Below are positions 1-8,807 of a DNA stretch of 64,000 nt, one piece after another. The DNA is from an uncultured Bacteroidota bacterium. GTDB taxonomy: Bacteria; Bacteroidota; Bacteroidia; Bacteroidales; P3. The position numbers were made by a program, and so were the translations under genes. The notes under the pieces were generated by a model. The model saw only the letters and a program-made list of their open reading frames with translations, was not told the DNA's origin and did no database searches. Where the stretch lies: the NCBI GenBank assembly GCA_902788805.1, contig CADALO010000002.1, positions 297,900 to 361,899 on the forward strand, written 5' to 3'. Positions within the stretch are counted from its first letter, which is position 1, and every line of letters begins with the position of its first letter.

Positions 1-2084
1 AGGCGTATGCGCTGGAAGAGCTCGAGGTTCACATCGTAGCAGAAGTAGCGCTTACTGTCGACATTGGTGAAGTCGGTGATGGCGAGGGTGTTGTCCCAGC
101 CGTTGGCTGTGGCGGGGTCGTAGCGGAATATCTTGTCGGCGACCTCAAAGCCGAAGCCGAGGCCATACCATTTGCGGAAGTTGCGCAAGAAGCGGAAGCC
201 GAAGTTGTAGGCGTCGCTGTAGCGCATCGTGTAGGGGAAGAACCAGTTGATGCCGTATTGGAAGTAGACCTCGCTGGTATACTTCTTGCCCACGCCCCAG
301 TTGCTGACGGCGTTGTCGGCAAGGCTGCGGTTGCCCATCTCGAAGGTGTTCTCTTGGATGAATCCGGCTGTGTCGATGATGTAGTATTCAAATTGGTGGT
401 CGGCATCTGCGTAATCGGTGATATCGCTCCCCTTCAGGCTTATGCTGTTGGTGAAGCCGTTGACGTGAGCCACCAGCGTGTGCCCGTAGACAGCGCCTTT
501 GGGGATTGCGATGCAGTTCTTGTCGGGGTCCATATTCTCAATGCCGAGGTTGACATAGTTCTTTATCAGGCCGTTCTCGTCCTGGATTTTGAACATTATG
601 ACATCCTCGTTCTCTTTGATGCTGACGACACCGTTTGTGACAGCGGTCTTTTTGAAGGTGTTTTTCTTTGTCTGTGCATTGGGATAGATGACGATGAAGT
701 CGCCAAGCTGCATAAATCTGAATGTGGCAGCGGGTTCGATGTTCCTTACGGCAAAATCGGTAAAGAACGATGCCTGCGGCACACCGTAGCCGAAGGCGTA
801 GTCATAGTAGGGATAGAGGTCGGCCGACTGCTCGATGAGGGATTTCATCTGCATTGCCGTGTTTTTCTCATCGCGCACAGCTTGCATAGCGCAAGCGCAG
901 AAGCCAGTCGTCAGCGGCGACGAGAAGGAGGTGCCGGCAGCGAAGGTTGTGGCGGTGTCGTTGTTGGGGTCGGAGACCTCGGCATAGCCGAAGTTGCAGA
1001 CGTTGGGTTTCAGGCGTCCGTCGGCAGTAGGGCCGTAGCTGCTGAAGCCGATGTGCTGGTAGGTGGTCAGCGAAGGCTCGATGCCGCCAACAGAGAGGAT
1101 GCTGTCGGCATCGGCAGGGGCACCGATGATTTTCCAGTTCTCGTCCTCGCCCGAGTTGCCGGCGCTGTTGCATACAAGTATGCCTTTGCGAGCAGCAAGG
1201 TTGGCGGCCTTTGAGACGTAGCTGCGGCCGTCCATCTCCCACGTGTAGTGGCGGTCCTGGGTGTAACCCAGCGAGCTGTTGATGATGTCGGCGCCGTTCT
1301 TGTCGGCCCATTCAACGGCCTGTGCCCACCATACCTCCTCCTTGAAGGGCTCGGGGTCGACCTCGGTCTTGGCCAGCAGGAAGGTGGCACCTGTTGCCAA
1401 ACCCAGCAGCTTGTCGCCCATCTTGCCGGCAATGCAGCTGAGCACCATCGTGCCGTGGCTGTGGTTGTCGTAGACATCGGCAGTCTTGTCGGTAAAGTTC
1501 CAGGTGGCGACGATTTGATTGTTGTCGCGCAGATGCTTGAAAGCCTTGTGCGTATTTACGGCGTGGAAGCCTCCGTCGAAGACGGCTATGCGGATGCCTG
1601 TGCCGTTGAAGCCTTTATCGACAAAGATATTGCCCTGCATACGCAGCAACTGGTCGGTGATGCCATAGCTCCAAGGCAGGTCGGTGGTTTCCGTTCTGTC
1701 GGCCTTGCTGGTTTCTCTGGCGGCGGCAATCTGCATCTCGGTGGCAATCATATCGGTGCCTTTGACGAAGGGCAGCTTCTCGATTCGGGCTATCTCGTCG
1801 TCGGTTGCCATCACAGCAATGGCGTTGAACCAACGGCTCTGGCCAACCTCTTCGGTGGCAATGGCGTTGATTTGATTGACATAGCTGTCGTTGAGCGGAT
1901 AGTTGCTGATGTCGTAGAGGTCGGCATTGTTGATGCGGTAGCGTTCGATGGCTTTGGCATCGAAATAGCTGTAGGGGTCGAATGTTGTGCCGGCCTTGTC
2001 GGTCAGGAAGACCCAGTAGCAGGATTGGGCGTTGGTGCCGATTGCGGCAACGGTCAAAGCGATGATTAAGAGTATTTTCTTCAT
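1..2084 (-). CDS. S8 (subtilisin-like) serine protease with barrel-like C-terminus, 3' end outside window
   Basis: Secreted subtilisin-family protease; 694 residues are visible and the C-terminus runs off the window edge. It begins with a signal peptide (MKKILLIIALTVAAIGTNAQ). The catalytic triad is readable: Asp in IAVFDGG (about residue 170), His in NHSHGT (about 210) and Ser in GTSFSSP (about 386), with the oxyanion Asn in SAGNSG near 310. After the protease domain there are about 160 residues of beta-rich sequence. The last 110 visible residues are rich in alternating aromatics (YFQYGINWFFPYTMRYSD; FGFRFLRNFRKWYGLGFGF), which resembles an outer-membrane barrel or a strand-rich anchor rather than a T9SS sorting domain. 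It is the last visible gene of the gmk-mre-porZ-recO run, 18 bp after recO. Family assignment is firm; the barrel reading is inference. Confidence 0.88.
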   Translation of the reverse strand, partial: MKKILLIIALTVAAIGTNAQSCYWVFLTDKAGTTFDPYSYFDAKAIERYRINNADLYDISNYPLNDSYVNQINAIATEEVGQSRWFNAIAVMATDDEIARIEKLPFVKGTDMIATEMQIAAARETSKADRTETTDLPWSYGITDQLLRMQGNIFVDKGFNGTGIRIAVFDGGFHAVNTHKAFKHLRDNNQIVATWNFTDKTADVYDNHSHGTMVLSCIAGKMGDKLLGLATGATFLLAKTEVDPEPFKEEVWWAQAVEWADKNGADIINSSLGYTQDRHYTWEMDGRSYVSKAANLAARKGILVCNSAGNSGEDENWKIIGAPADADSILSVGGIEPSLTTYQHIGFSSYGPTADGRLKPNVCNFGYAEVSDPNNDTATTFAAGTSFSSPLTTGFCACAMQAVRDEKNTAMQMKSLIEQSADLYPYYDYAFGYGVPQASFFTDFAVRNIEPAATFRFMQLGDFIVIYPNAQTKKNTFKKTAVTNGVVSIKENEDVIMFKIQDENGLIKNYVNLGIENMDPDKNCIAIPKGAVYGHTLVAHVNGFTNSISLKGSDITDYADADHQFEYYIIDTAGFIQENTFEMGNRSLADNAVSNWGVGKKYTSEVYFQYGINWFFPYTMRYSDAYNFGFRFLRNFRKWYGLGFGFEVADKIFRYDPATANGWDNTLAITDFTNVDSKRYFCYDVNLELFQRIR

Positions 2085-2102
2085 TGGTATGTTGTTTTAT
2101 TG

Positions 2103-2873
2103 TTATCTTAGAACTGCGTGCAGCACCTCGTGCGAGGTGAAGTTGCGGAAGTCGGTGAGGTGCACGTGGTAGTATTCCAGCAGGTTGGAGAGCGTTGTGC
2201 TTCGTTGCTTCTGCGTCAGCGGCGGCATCTGGCTGTTGTTAAGCGTGCTGTGCAGGCAGGAGTGGAAGTTTGAGCTTGCCGGCTCGTCAAGGAAGTAGTC
2301 GGCATTGGGGTTGGTGGCAGCGCTGTAGGCAGACGGTACTGCCTGAAAGCGCCCTTCCTTCAGGTTGAACAGCGGCTCGCGCTGGCTGTAGTTGTCCATA
2401 GGGGCAATGCCGAGATGGTGGGCGGTATTTATAAGGAAGCTGATGGGGAACGAGGACATCTCTCTTGAGGCATCCTGACTGCCGTTTTCCGTGTTGTCCA
2501 GTAGATTAAGGACATCCACCACATAGTCGAACAGCTGTGTGTTCAGTTCCTCCTCCTTGAGCGACTTGTACAGCACTTCGTCCATAAAGAACAGCAGAGC
2601 CATCTTAATGCCGTCGCTCTGAATATTGTTGTAGTGCGAGGCCGGACGCATCTCCTTGATGTACTGCAGCTGCTTCTTGGGGTTGTTGTAAACCGTCATC
2701 TCCAGATGGCTCAATGGCTGCATAAGGTTCTGCTTTGTGCGTCCCGACGAGCTGCGTATGCCCTTGATGATGTATGAACACAAGCCCAATTCGCGGGTGA
2801 AGACCTTCGCTATTATGCTGGTCTCGCCGTATTTTGTGGTGTGAAGCACCAGGCCCTGTGTCGTCAGTATCAT
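2103..2873 (-). CDS. recO: DNA repair protein RecO
   Basis: RecO assists loading of RecA onto single-stranded DNA in the RecFOR recombination pathway. The 256-residue product has the expected N-terminal OB-fold start (MILTTQGLVLHTTKYGETS, then FTRELGLCSYIIKGIR) and a helical C-terminal half, close to the usual length of 240-260. It lies 13 bp downstream of porZ on the same strand, so the two are probably cotranscribed. The cysteine zinc motif of some RecO proteins is not seen in the C-terminal half. The ATG start is at 2873. Confidence 0.93.
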   Translation of the reverse strand: MILTTQGLVLHTTKYGETSIIAKVFTRELGLCSYIIKGIRSSSGRTKQNLMQPLSHLEMTVYNNPKKQLQYIKEMRPASHYNNIQSDGIKMALLFFMDEVLYKSLKEEELNTQLFDYVVDVLNLLDNTENGSQDASREMSSFPISFLINTAHHLGIAPMDNYSQREPLFNLKEGRFQAVPSAYSAATNPNADYFLDEPASSNFHSCLHSTLNNSQMPPLTQKQRSTTLSNLLEYYHVHLTDFRNFTSHEVLHAVLR

Positions 2874-2886
2874 CAGAGTTGTCGGA

Positions 2887-5208
2887 TTATCTAATGATTA
2901 ATATCTTGGTGGCAGAGCGCATCGAGCCGTCTTCGGCAGAGGCAAAGACATAGTATACTCCCGAAGCCACCTTCTTGCCGCTGTTGGTGCATCCGTTCCA
3001 CACCGCCTGGCCGCCGTCGGCACGGGTCGAATAGACGGTGTGCCCTGCAGCGTCGGTGATGTGTACTATACCGTTGCGGGTAAAGCCTTTGATGGCTATC
3101 AGCCCGTCATAGTCGGGCCTTACGGGGTTGGGGAAAGCGTGAATGTCCTCCATCGGCTCGGTGAAGGCGTAGGTCGCTGTGGAGCGGTAGGACTGCAACC
3201 CCTTGTCGGTGCCAACAAACACTTCGCCGCTCCAAGGCATCACGGCAAGGCTTACAATCTTGTCGGAGAACAGCGCTGAGTTGGAAGCCGTGAAATGCTC
3301 CTTCTGCTCAAGTCCGTTGGCCGACAGCAGATAGAGGCCGCCCGTCGCTGTGCCCACCCATTTGCGGTTGGCTCCGTCGACGATGATGCAGGTTATGTTC
3401 TCGTATGCCATAAGGTATTCGCCGATACCGTTCTCGTTATAGAGAATATTGCTGCACGTCACCGGCGAGCGTTCGCCCTCGCCTCCGTTCTGGAACACCC
3501 GGCTCAGGTCGTACACCACCTTGATGCCCTTGTTGGTGCCTATCCACAGATGTCCCTCGTGGTCCTGCGCAACGCAGTTGACATTCGATGTCTCCAGCTT
3601 AGAGCCGTTGTTGGGATCGATATATGCCATCTTGTCCTTGCCGTCGTGGACGAATATCTTGTTGGCGCGCCCCCAAAACAGTTTCAAGCCGTTGATGCTG
3701 TCCCAGATGATGTGGTCGATATCGCTGGCGCCCACCATATTCTGTGTTGCGAAGCTTGCCCATTCGCCATTGCTGTATCTTACAGCAAGTCCGTTGGGTT
3801 GCAAGGAGTTTGTAATCCAGGCGTTGCCTTTGTCGTCGTATGCCACAGCACCGGTGAACAGCGACTTGAAGGACCCTTGCGTGAAGGGTGTCAGGGCGCC
3901 GTTGGTGTTGTTCTCGTTGTATAAATTTGTGACTTTGCCATCGGTAATCTCCACAATGCCGCTGCCCCACGCCGGAGCCAACCGCACCTTCTGGTTGCGC
4001 GGATTCACGGCCACGTCGAGAATGTCGTACACACCGTTCAGCAAGCCGTTGGGGTCGCTGAGGGTCTTCCAGTCGTTGCCCGACAAGGTGTAAAGGTCGG
4101 CGGGAAAATACACTCCGCTATAGGTGCTGCGGTGTCCGCCGGGAGCCACCATCAAGTCTTTGTCGAAGGCAGTGAGGCGATAGACATTGTCGCTGGCCGG
4201 GCATTGTGGATAGAAAAGGTCCACGTGGCTCGGGTCATCGAGGCTCACCGATGCCAGCGAAGCCCAGCGATGAGCCACCCACAGGCGTCCGTCGGCAGTC
4301 AGCTCGGCATCGTTGGGTTCCATCTTCATCCAGTCAACGTCGCCGATGCGGTAATGTGAAATCAAGTTTTCGTCAAAAACCTCAACCTTGTTGTCGTGGC
4401 ACAGCACTATCTTCCCCTTCGAAAACTTAAAGTTGCGCAGTTTGCCCGATGTCATAGGCAGGAAATTCAAATCGTTGTTGTCGGTAAACAACCTTGTGAC
4501 TTCTCCTGTGGCGAAGTGTGCCAGCGCCAGCACTCGGTTTGAGCCGTCCACGGCAAGCTTTGACACAACCTGACCGGCCAGCAGCGAAGTCTCGTCGAGA
4601 TGCCAGTTGCTTACGATGTTCAGCATACGGCTGTGCTTGTCGGCGGTCATAATGCCGTTGTCGGTGGCAGCCACGATAAGGCTGTCGGTGAAAGCGATGT
4701 CGTTGATGTTCATATAGGTGCCATCGGCGCCCAGATAGTAGGTCTCCTTGATTTCCTTGCGTGTCAAGTCCACCACCACTATGCCGAACCCGCAGGCAAG
4801 ATAGGCGCATCGGTCGTTGAAGCGAATGTTGTTAATCTGCTTGTTGCCGCCGATGTTGATGCGCTTGATGTCGCTGATGTTGAACACCTTGTCGTCCTTT
4901 ATCAGGTCCAGGTTGGCGTTGTTGTAGGCCACAACCAGATACTTTGTCTGCTCGTCGTAGGCAAAAGTGCTGATGCCCACATCGTTCAGAATGTTGGTCT
5001 TGTTCACCCTGTTCACCGTATAGTCGCCAAGGTCGTAGTAGAACAATCCGCCTGCCCCCGAGCAGTATATGCGGTCGCCTGCCTGCACAACGGCAAACAG
5101 CTCGTTGTACGACAGGTGGTCGCGCCATTTGCCCACAGCCAGCTGTGCGTGCAGCGTGGCAAGGCTGGCGGCAAGGAGGATGGTCATTATGGCTAATCTC
5201 TTTCTCAT
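2887..5208 (-). CDS. porZ: PorZ-like T9SS beta-propeller protein with type A sorting domain
   Basis: Predicted PorZ, the surface protein of the type IX secretion attachment complex that presents anionic LPS to the sortase PorU. The 773-residue length matches the P. gingivalis protein. A signal peptide (MRKRLAIMTILLAASLATLHAQ) is followed by GKWRDHLSYNELFAVVQAGD, typical of the PorZ first propeller, and then many propeller blades (for example GHLWIGTNKGIKVV, RKWVGTATGGLYLL). The end is a sorting domain beginning near HAFPNPVRPDYDG and closing in KILIIR. I start at 5208 rather than an upstream in-frame ATG because this gives the signal peptide at the N-terminus and an ATGA overlap with mreD. 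Family calls rest on motif memory, not a search. Confidence 0.82.
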   Translation of the reverse strand: MRKRLAIMTILLAASLATLHAQLAVGKWRDHLSYNELFAVVQAGDRIYCSGAGGLFYYDLGDYTVNRVNKTNILNDVGISTFAYDEQTKYLVVAYNNANLDLIKDDKVFNISDIKRINIGGNKQINNIRFNDRCAYLACGFGIVVVDLTRKEIKETYYLGADGTYMNINDIAFTDSLIVAATDNGIMTADKHSRMLNIVSNWHLDETSLLAGQVVSKLAVDGSNRVLALAHFATGEVTRLFTDNNDLNFLPMTSGKLRNFKFSKGKIVLCHDNKVEVFDENLISHYRIGDVDWMKMEPNDAELTADGRLWVAHRWASLASVSLDDPSHVDLFYPQCPASDNVYRLTAFDKDLMVAPGGHRSTYSGVYFPADLYTLSGNDWKTLSDPNGLLNGVYDILDVAVNPRNQKVRLAPAWGSGIVEITDGKVTNLYNENNTNGALTPFTQGSFKSLFTGAVAYDDKGNAWITNSLQPNGLAVRYSNGEWASFATQNMVGASDIDHIIWDSINGLKLFWGRANKIFVHDGKDKMAYIDPNNGSKLETSNVNCVAQDHEGHLWIGTNKGIKVVYDLSRVFQNGGEGERSPVTCSNILYNENGIGEYLMAYENITCIIVDGANRKWVGTATGGLYLLSANGLEQKEHFTASNSALFSDKIVSLAVMPWSGEVFVGTDKGLQSYRSTATYAFTEPMEDIHAFPNPVRPDYDGLIAIKGFTRNGIVHITDAAGHTVYSTRADGGQAVWNGCTNSGKKVASGVYYVFASAEDGSMRSATKILIIR

Positions 5209-5735
5209 TGTGCAGAGCTGTTTTTCATTTTGCGAAGCAGCAACGTCTGGTATAAGATTGCCAGCAGCCAAGTCACGATAGTGCTAAGCAGGGCGGTGAA
5301 GAGAACGCTGAAGAACTCCCTGAAGCTGAACACCAGCAGCGTATAGTAGATGATGTTGAAGGCAAAGAGCAGCAGGAACAGATATATCAGGAACTGCTGG
5401 TAGGCGACGCTGAAGATGCTTGGTGTCTCCACGCCGTCGTCGTTGTCGCGGATAATAATCTTGTCGAGCCAGATGCCGCGCAGGAACGCCACGGCGGTGC
5501 AGGCGAAAGTGTGGAAGCCGAGAATGTTGGTCGACACATCCACGCACAGACCTGTTGCAAAGGCAATCAGCATCATCGGTATACGTCCCGTGGTGGTGGG
5601 CAGCATAGCGATGAACAAGACGTAGATGCAGGGGTTGATATAGCCTCCCAGATAGATGTTGTTGAACACCAGCACCTGCAGCAGCACGAGCAGCAGGAAA
5701 CGCCCTATGTTGCGAAATATAAGTTGACTATTCAT
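5205..5735 (-). CDS. mreD: Rod shape-determining protein MreD
   Basis: Small integral membrane component of the elongasome, which directs lateral wall synthesis with MreB, MreC, PBP2 and RodA. The 176 residues contain about five hydrophobic segments and the MreD-like stretch GGYINPCIYVLFIAMLP followed by GLCVDVSTNILGFHTF. It overlaps mreC by 8 bp and the next gene (porZ) by 4 bp (ATGA), so translation is probably coupled in both directions. No mreB, mrdA or rodA lies next to it. Confidence 0.9.
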   Translation of the reverse strand: MNSQLIFRNIGRFLLLVLLQVLVFNNIYLGGYINPCIYVLFIAMLPTTTGRIPMMLIAFATGLCVDVSTNILGFHTFACTAVAFLRGIWLDKIIIRDNDDGVETPSIFSVAYQQFLIYLFLLLFAFNIIYYTLLVFSFREFFSVLFTALLSTIVTWLLAILYQTLLLRKMKNSSAQ

Positions 5736-6564
5736 CGCCGCCCTCCGTTATTCTCATTAGTGAATCCTGTTCTGCCTTGAAGTGGTTGTCTACCACATAC
5801 ACGTGGTTCAGGTTGTTGAAGTCGGTGGCCAGCCTTATGCGTATGTTGTAGAATCCGCTGCCCTGCACGCTCGTGAAATCCTCGATATATCCCACGGCGA
5901 TGCCCTCGGGGAAGTCGTTGGCGAGGCCGCTGGTGACTATCGTGTCGTTCTTGTAGAGCGGGTAGGTGGTAGGTATGTCTATAAGAGTGGCATAGCGGTA
6001 GTCGCCGCCCTCCCATATCAGCGAGCCCGTCGAGTTGGTGCGCTTCAGCTTGACGCTGTGGCGGCTGTCGCTATGCAGCACGGGCATAATGGTCGAGAAG
6101 TTCTTGGTGCAGTTCACCACCACACCCACAATGCCCTTGGGCGAGATGACGGCCATATCGACCTTCACGCCCTGCGCCGAGCCCTTGTTGATCATCATAT
6201 AGTTCTTGGCCTGGTTGTACGAGTTCTTGATAACCTGCGCGTCGGTGTACGAGTAGCGCTGCTTGTATACGGTGTCGTTCACCTGGAACACGCTGTCGCT
6301 ATACGAGATATACGACGAGGCCATCTGTGCACGCAAAGCGGCGTTCTCGGCGGCCAGATATTCATTCTCGGCCTTCAGGCCGAAATAGCCCGTCACCGTC
6401 GAAACACCCTTGTGCCACGTGCCGGCCACGCGGTTGCCCACACGCACTATGCGCGACCGCTGATAGAACGTGTTCTGCACTATCAGCAGCACCGCGATGA
6501 CCTCCAGCAGGATGAAGGCTATCACGTGCGAATGCTTCCTTATGAATTCCCCTAATTTCTCCAC
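5728..6564 (-). CDS. mreC: Rod shape-determining protein MreC
   Basis: MreC is a bitopic inner-membrane protein that organises the elongasome in the periplasm. The 278-residue product has a short cytoplasmic N-terminus, one membrane segment (HVIAFILLEVIAVLLIV), a coiled-coil part (ENEYLAAENAALRAQM) and the beta domains with the conserved region INKGSAQGVKVDMAVISPKG, then VVNCTKNFSTIMPVLHSDS. The start codon is GTG at 6564; there is no ATG before the membrane segment, so GTG is the best choice. It follows gmk by 12 bp and overlaps mreD. Confidence 0.93.
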   Translation of the reverse strand: MEKLGEFIRKHSHVIAFILLEVIAVLLIVQNTFYQRSRIVRVGNRVAGTWHKGVSTVTGYFGLKAENEYLAAENAALRAQMASSYISYSDSVFQVNDTVYKQRYSYTDAQVIKNSYNQAKNYMMINKGSAQGVKVDMAVISPKGIVGVVVNCTKNFSTIMPVLHSDSRHSVKLKRTNSTGSLIWEGGDYRYATLIDIPTTYPLYKNDTIVTSGLANDFPEGIAVGYIEDFTSVQGSGFYNIRIRLATDFNNLNHVYVVDNHFKAEQDSLMRITEGGDE

Positions 6565-6576
6565 TTGTCGTTGCTC

Positions 6577-7149
6577 CTACTTTCTGTCTTTCAGGAATGC
6601 CTCTATGGTCCGTTTGGTTTGCTCGACGGCGCGGTCGAGGTCGTCGTTGACTATCGTCACGTCAAAGCGCGGTGCCTCATCCAGCTCCTTGGCCGAGCGA
6701 CCCAGGCGCTTCTGTATCGACTCCTCGCTCTCGGTGCCGCGGCTGCGCAGTCGCTGCTCCAGCACCTCGATTGAGGGCGGCATAACGAAGATGGCAAGGG
6801 CGTCGTCGCCGAAGTAGCGCTTGATGTTGATGCCGCCGTTGACGTCGACGTCGAAAATCACCACGCGGTCCTTGTCGCAGATGCGGTCAATCTCGCTCTT
6901 GAGGGTGCCGTAGCGTGTGCCGGCATAGACCTCTTCCCACTCCAAGAACTGCTCGTCGCGCACGCGGCTTTCAAACTCGTCGGGCGACAGGAAGTAGTAA
7001 TCCACGCCGTCGCGTTCGCCCTCGCGGGGCTTGCGACTGGTGGCGCTTATAGAGAACTCGAAGCAGTCGAAATACTGCAGCAAGCGTTTGATGATGGTGG
7101 TCTTGCCCGACCCCGACGGGGCTGAAAAAAGTATTGCTGTGCGGGTCAT
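6577..7149 (-). CDS. gmk: Guanylate kinase
   Basis: Phosphorylates GMP to GDP with ATP, an essential cytosolic step of purine nucleotide synthesis. The P-loop is FSAPSGSGKTT, followed by the GMP-binding region SATSRKPREGERDGVDYYF and a Walker B-like FDVDVNGG. I chose the ATG at 7149 (MTRTAILFSAPSG; 190 residues), which matches the family's usual N-terminus; an ATG 45 bp upstream would add 15 residues that look non-homologous. The gene sits between a proline-rich protein and mreC, an order different from the usual mreB-mreC-mreD cluster. Confidence 0.94.
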   Translation of the reverse strand: MTRTAILFSAPSGSGKTTIIKRLLQYFDCFEFSISATSRKPREGERDGVDYYFLSPDEFESRVRDEQFLEWEEVYAGTRYGTLKSEIDRICDKDRVVIFDVDVNGGINIKRYFGDDALAIFVMPPSIEVLEQRLRSRGTESEESIQKRLGRSAKELDEAPRFDVTIVNDDLDRAVEQTKRTIEAFLKDRK

Positions 7150-7220
7150 TTGAGGTTCTTTAGGTTGAATGGGTTGATAATCGTTAAAGGACAAAAAATA
7201 TCGTATCGGCCGACCGAAGC

Positions 7221-8132
7221 TTAGAACTTGCGGTCGAAAATGCTGTAGAAAGTCTTGACGGCGAGCGACTCGTTGTCCCAGCTGTACTGCTCGGCGATGG
7301 TGTACACATAGGCCAGGGCCTCCTCGCGGCTTTCGGTGGCGTTGAGGCGCAGTATGAAGTCGTTGTAGCCCTTCATATTGTTGTGGAACAGCTCGCTCAT
7401 AAAGCTGAACTTGTCGTTGATGTTGATGATGGTGCGCAGGTCCTCGACTTTGTTCGAGGCTATCTTCTGCTCGATGCCCCCCTTCACGTTGCCGCCAAGG
7501 GTGTCGGCGATGGTGCGCTGCGCGGTCTTTTCTGTGCTGCCGGGCTTGAGATAGTCGAACAGCGACGGCTGCTCCTGCTTTGGCTCTTCCTCCGGTTCGG
7601 GAGTGGGCTCGGGCTGAGGCTGGGGCGCTGCAGGTTGCGGTTCGGGCACTATCGGCTCCGGTTCCGGTTCAGGCTCGGGAGCGGTCGGCTCTTCTTCAAA
7701 GAGGTCGTCGTTGGGCTGACCCTCTATCTCGTCGACCGAAGGCTGGCTGCCCGAAGCGACAACGGGCTGTTCCGGCTCCGGTTCCTCGGCGTAGACGGGC
7801 TGGGCGTCGGTGTCGGCCAGCAGTATCGACGGCTCGGGTTCGGGTTCCGGCACGGCGGCTACAGGCACAGCGACAACAGGTTCAGGTGCAGCGACAACAG
7901 GCTCTGGTTCCGGCACCGCCACGTTCTCCGCTCTCCGTTCTCCGTTCTCCGTTACAAGCTTTCCGCTTTCCGCTTTCGGCAGACGGTATACGGCATCATA
8001 CATTTCGCGCAGAGCCGACAATAACATATCGACCTCGATTTGGGGCACAGACCCCTCGTTGTTTTCGAGCCGCGCAGCCAGTTCCTTTATGGCTTCGACG
8101 TGGCTTGAAAGGGTTTTGCTTGCTTTTTCCAT
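7221..8132 (-). CDS. Conserved Bacteroidales protein with Pro/Glu-rich linker, function unknown
   Basis: I do not recognise a characterised family. The 303-residue product has three parts. An N-terminal helical segment (about 1-60, EKASKTLSSHVEAIKELAARLE). A long low-complexity linker of EPEP, APEP and VPEP repeats (about 75-190). A C-terminal globular-looking helical domain from about 210 with NINDKFSFMSELFHNNMKG and YSIFDRKF at the very end. There is no signal peptide or membrane segment, so it is probably cytoplasmic. At about residues 55-70 the sequence SGKLVTENGERRAENV is encoded by short GCGGAAA and CGGAGAA tandem repeats. It is the first gene of the gmk-mreCD-porZ-recO run. Confidence 0.75.
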   Translation of the reverse strand: MEKASKTLSSHVEAIKELAARLENNEGSVPQIEVDMLLSALREMYDAVYRLPKAESGKLVTENGERRAENVAVPEPEPVVAAPEPVVAVPVAAVPEPEPEPSILLADTDAQPVYAEEPEPEQPVVASGSQPSVDEIEGQPNDDLFEEEPTAPEPEPEPEPIVPEPQPAAPQPQPEPTPEPEEEPKQEQPSLFDYLKPGSTEKTAQRTIADTLGGNVKGGIEQKIASNKVEDLRTIININDKFSFMSELFHNNMKGYNDFILRLNATESREEALAYVYTIAEQYSWDNESLAVKTFYSIFDRKF

Positions 8133-8360
8133 ATAATGTATTCTTCGTTATAATCTGACAATTAGCCCATTGCAGGGGTTTCTGCAACGGAAAACATTTT
8201 GTAAAAATACAATATAAAAAGCAATTGGTGAAAAAAAATGCAAACAATTTTTCAACGTTCGTTGATAACTGCTCTTCCGCCTGCCGCACATTCCTCGCCT
8301 CGGCCGTCGCCACGACCCTGCGACCCCCCCCTGTTCTCGCCGCTTTTCCGCCATATCAGG

Positions 8361-8469
8361 TCCGTTTGATGTCCGCTTGTTGTCCGCTTGATGTCCGCTT
8401 GTTGTCCGCTTTTAAAGCGGACAACAAGCGGACATCAAGCGGACAACAAGCGGACATCCATCAAACGGA
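8361..8469. repeat. 11-bp-word inverted repeat element, copy 1
   Basis: A near-perfect inverted repeat. The left arm (8361-8412) and right arm (8414-8469) flank the central base T8413 in CTTTTAAAG. The left arm is a tandem run of the 11-bp word TCCGCTTGWTG (W alternates T, A, T); the right arm is the reverse complement of the same run. Arms differ only by a 4-bp extra CATC near the right end. Outer flank on the right reads, in reverse complement, ACCAACTCCGTTTGATG. It lies in the 675-bp divergent gap between the proline-rich gene and the M16 peptidase gene; the rest of the gap (8133-8360 and 8470-8740) shows nothing else I can support. Confidence 0.9.
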
Positions 8470-8740
8470 GTTGGTCGGTTGAGGGCATTGACAATCAGCG
8501 ACTTCTGGATTGCGCTTTTGCGTTCGGTTTTCAGAATGGGATAATGTGCTGTGCGACAGGCAATTGACTCGAAACGAGGTACAATCGGTCGACGGATGAA
8601 GTTTTTTTCGTCGGTGCTGTAATATTTGGGCAGGCTGAAACGATTACTATTTGCTTGTTTCCTCAAAGCTGCGATTTTCACGGTGCGGATTTTTGCCGCC
8701 GGGTAAACGGAACAGGTCGTGTTATGATAAAAATTCTTTG

Positions 8741-8748
8741 TATATTTG
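8741..8748 (+). promoter_or_regulatory. Bacteroidetes -7 box (TATATTTG)
   Basis: Exact match to the TAnnTTTG consensus, 60 bp before the ATG of the M16 peptidase. Transcription should start about 7 bp downstream, giving a leader of about 50 nt. Confidence 0.7.
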
Positions 8749-8807
8749 CAGATGCATATTAATGAAATCAATTTAGTTAATATATTTACAAACAACAAAT
8801 TAAATCG

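Noticed and set aside
8361..8469. CRISPR or other guide-array reading of the 11-bp word arrays
   Set aside because: There are no unique spacers; units are contiguous and mirrored about a centre, and no Cas-like gene is near.
8361..8469. Simple transcription terminator for the 11-bp-word elements
   Set aside because: The arms are over 50 bp, there is no adjoining T run, and three copies lie in divergent gaps where no transcript ends.
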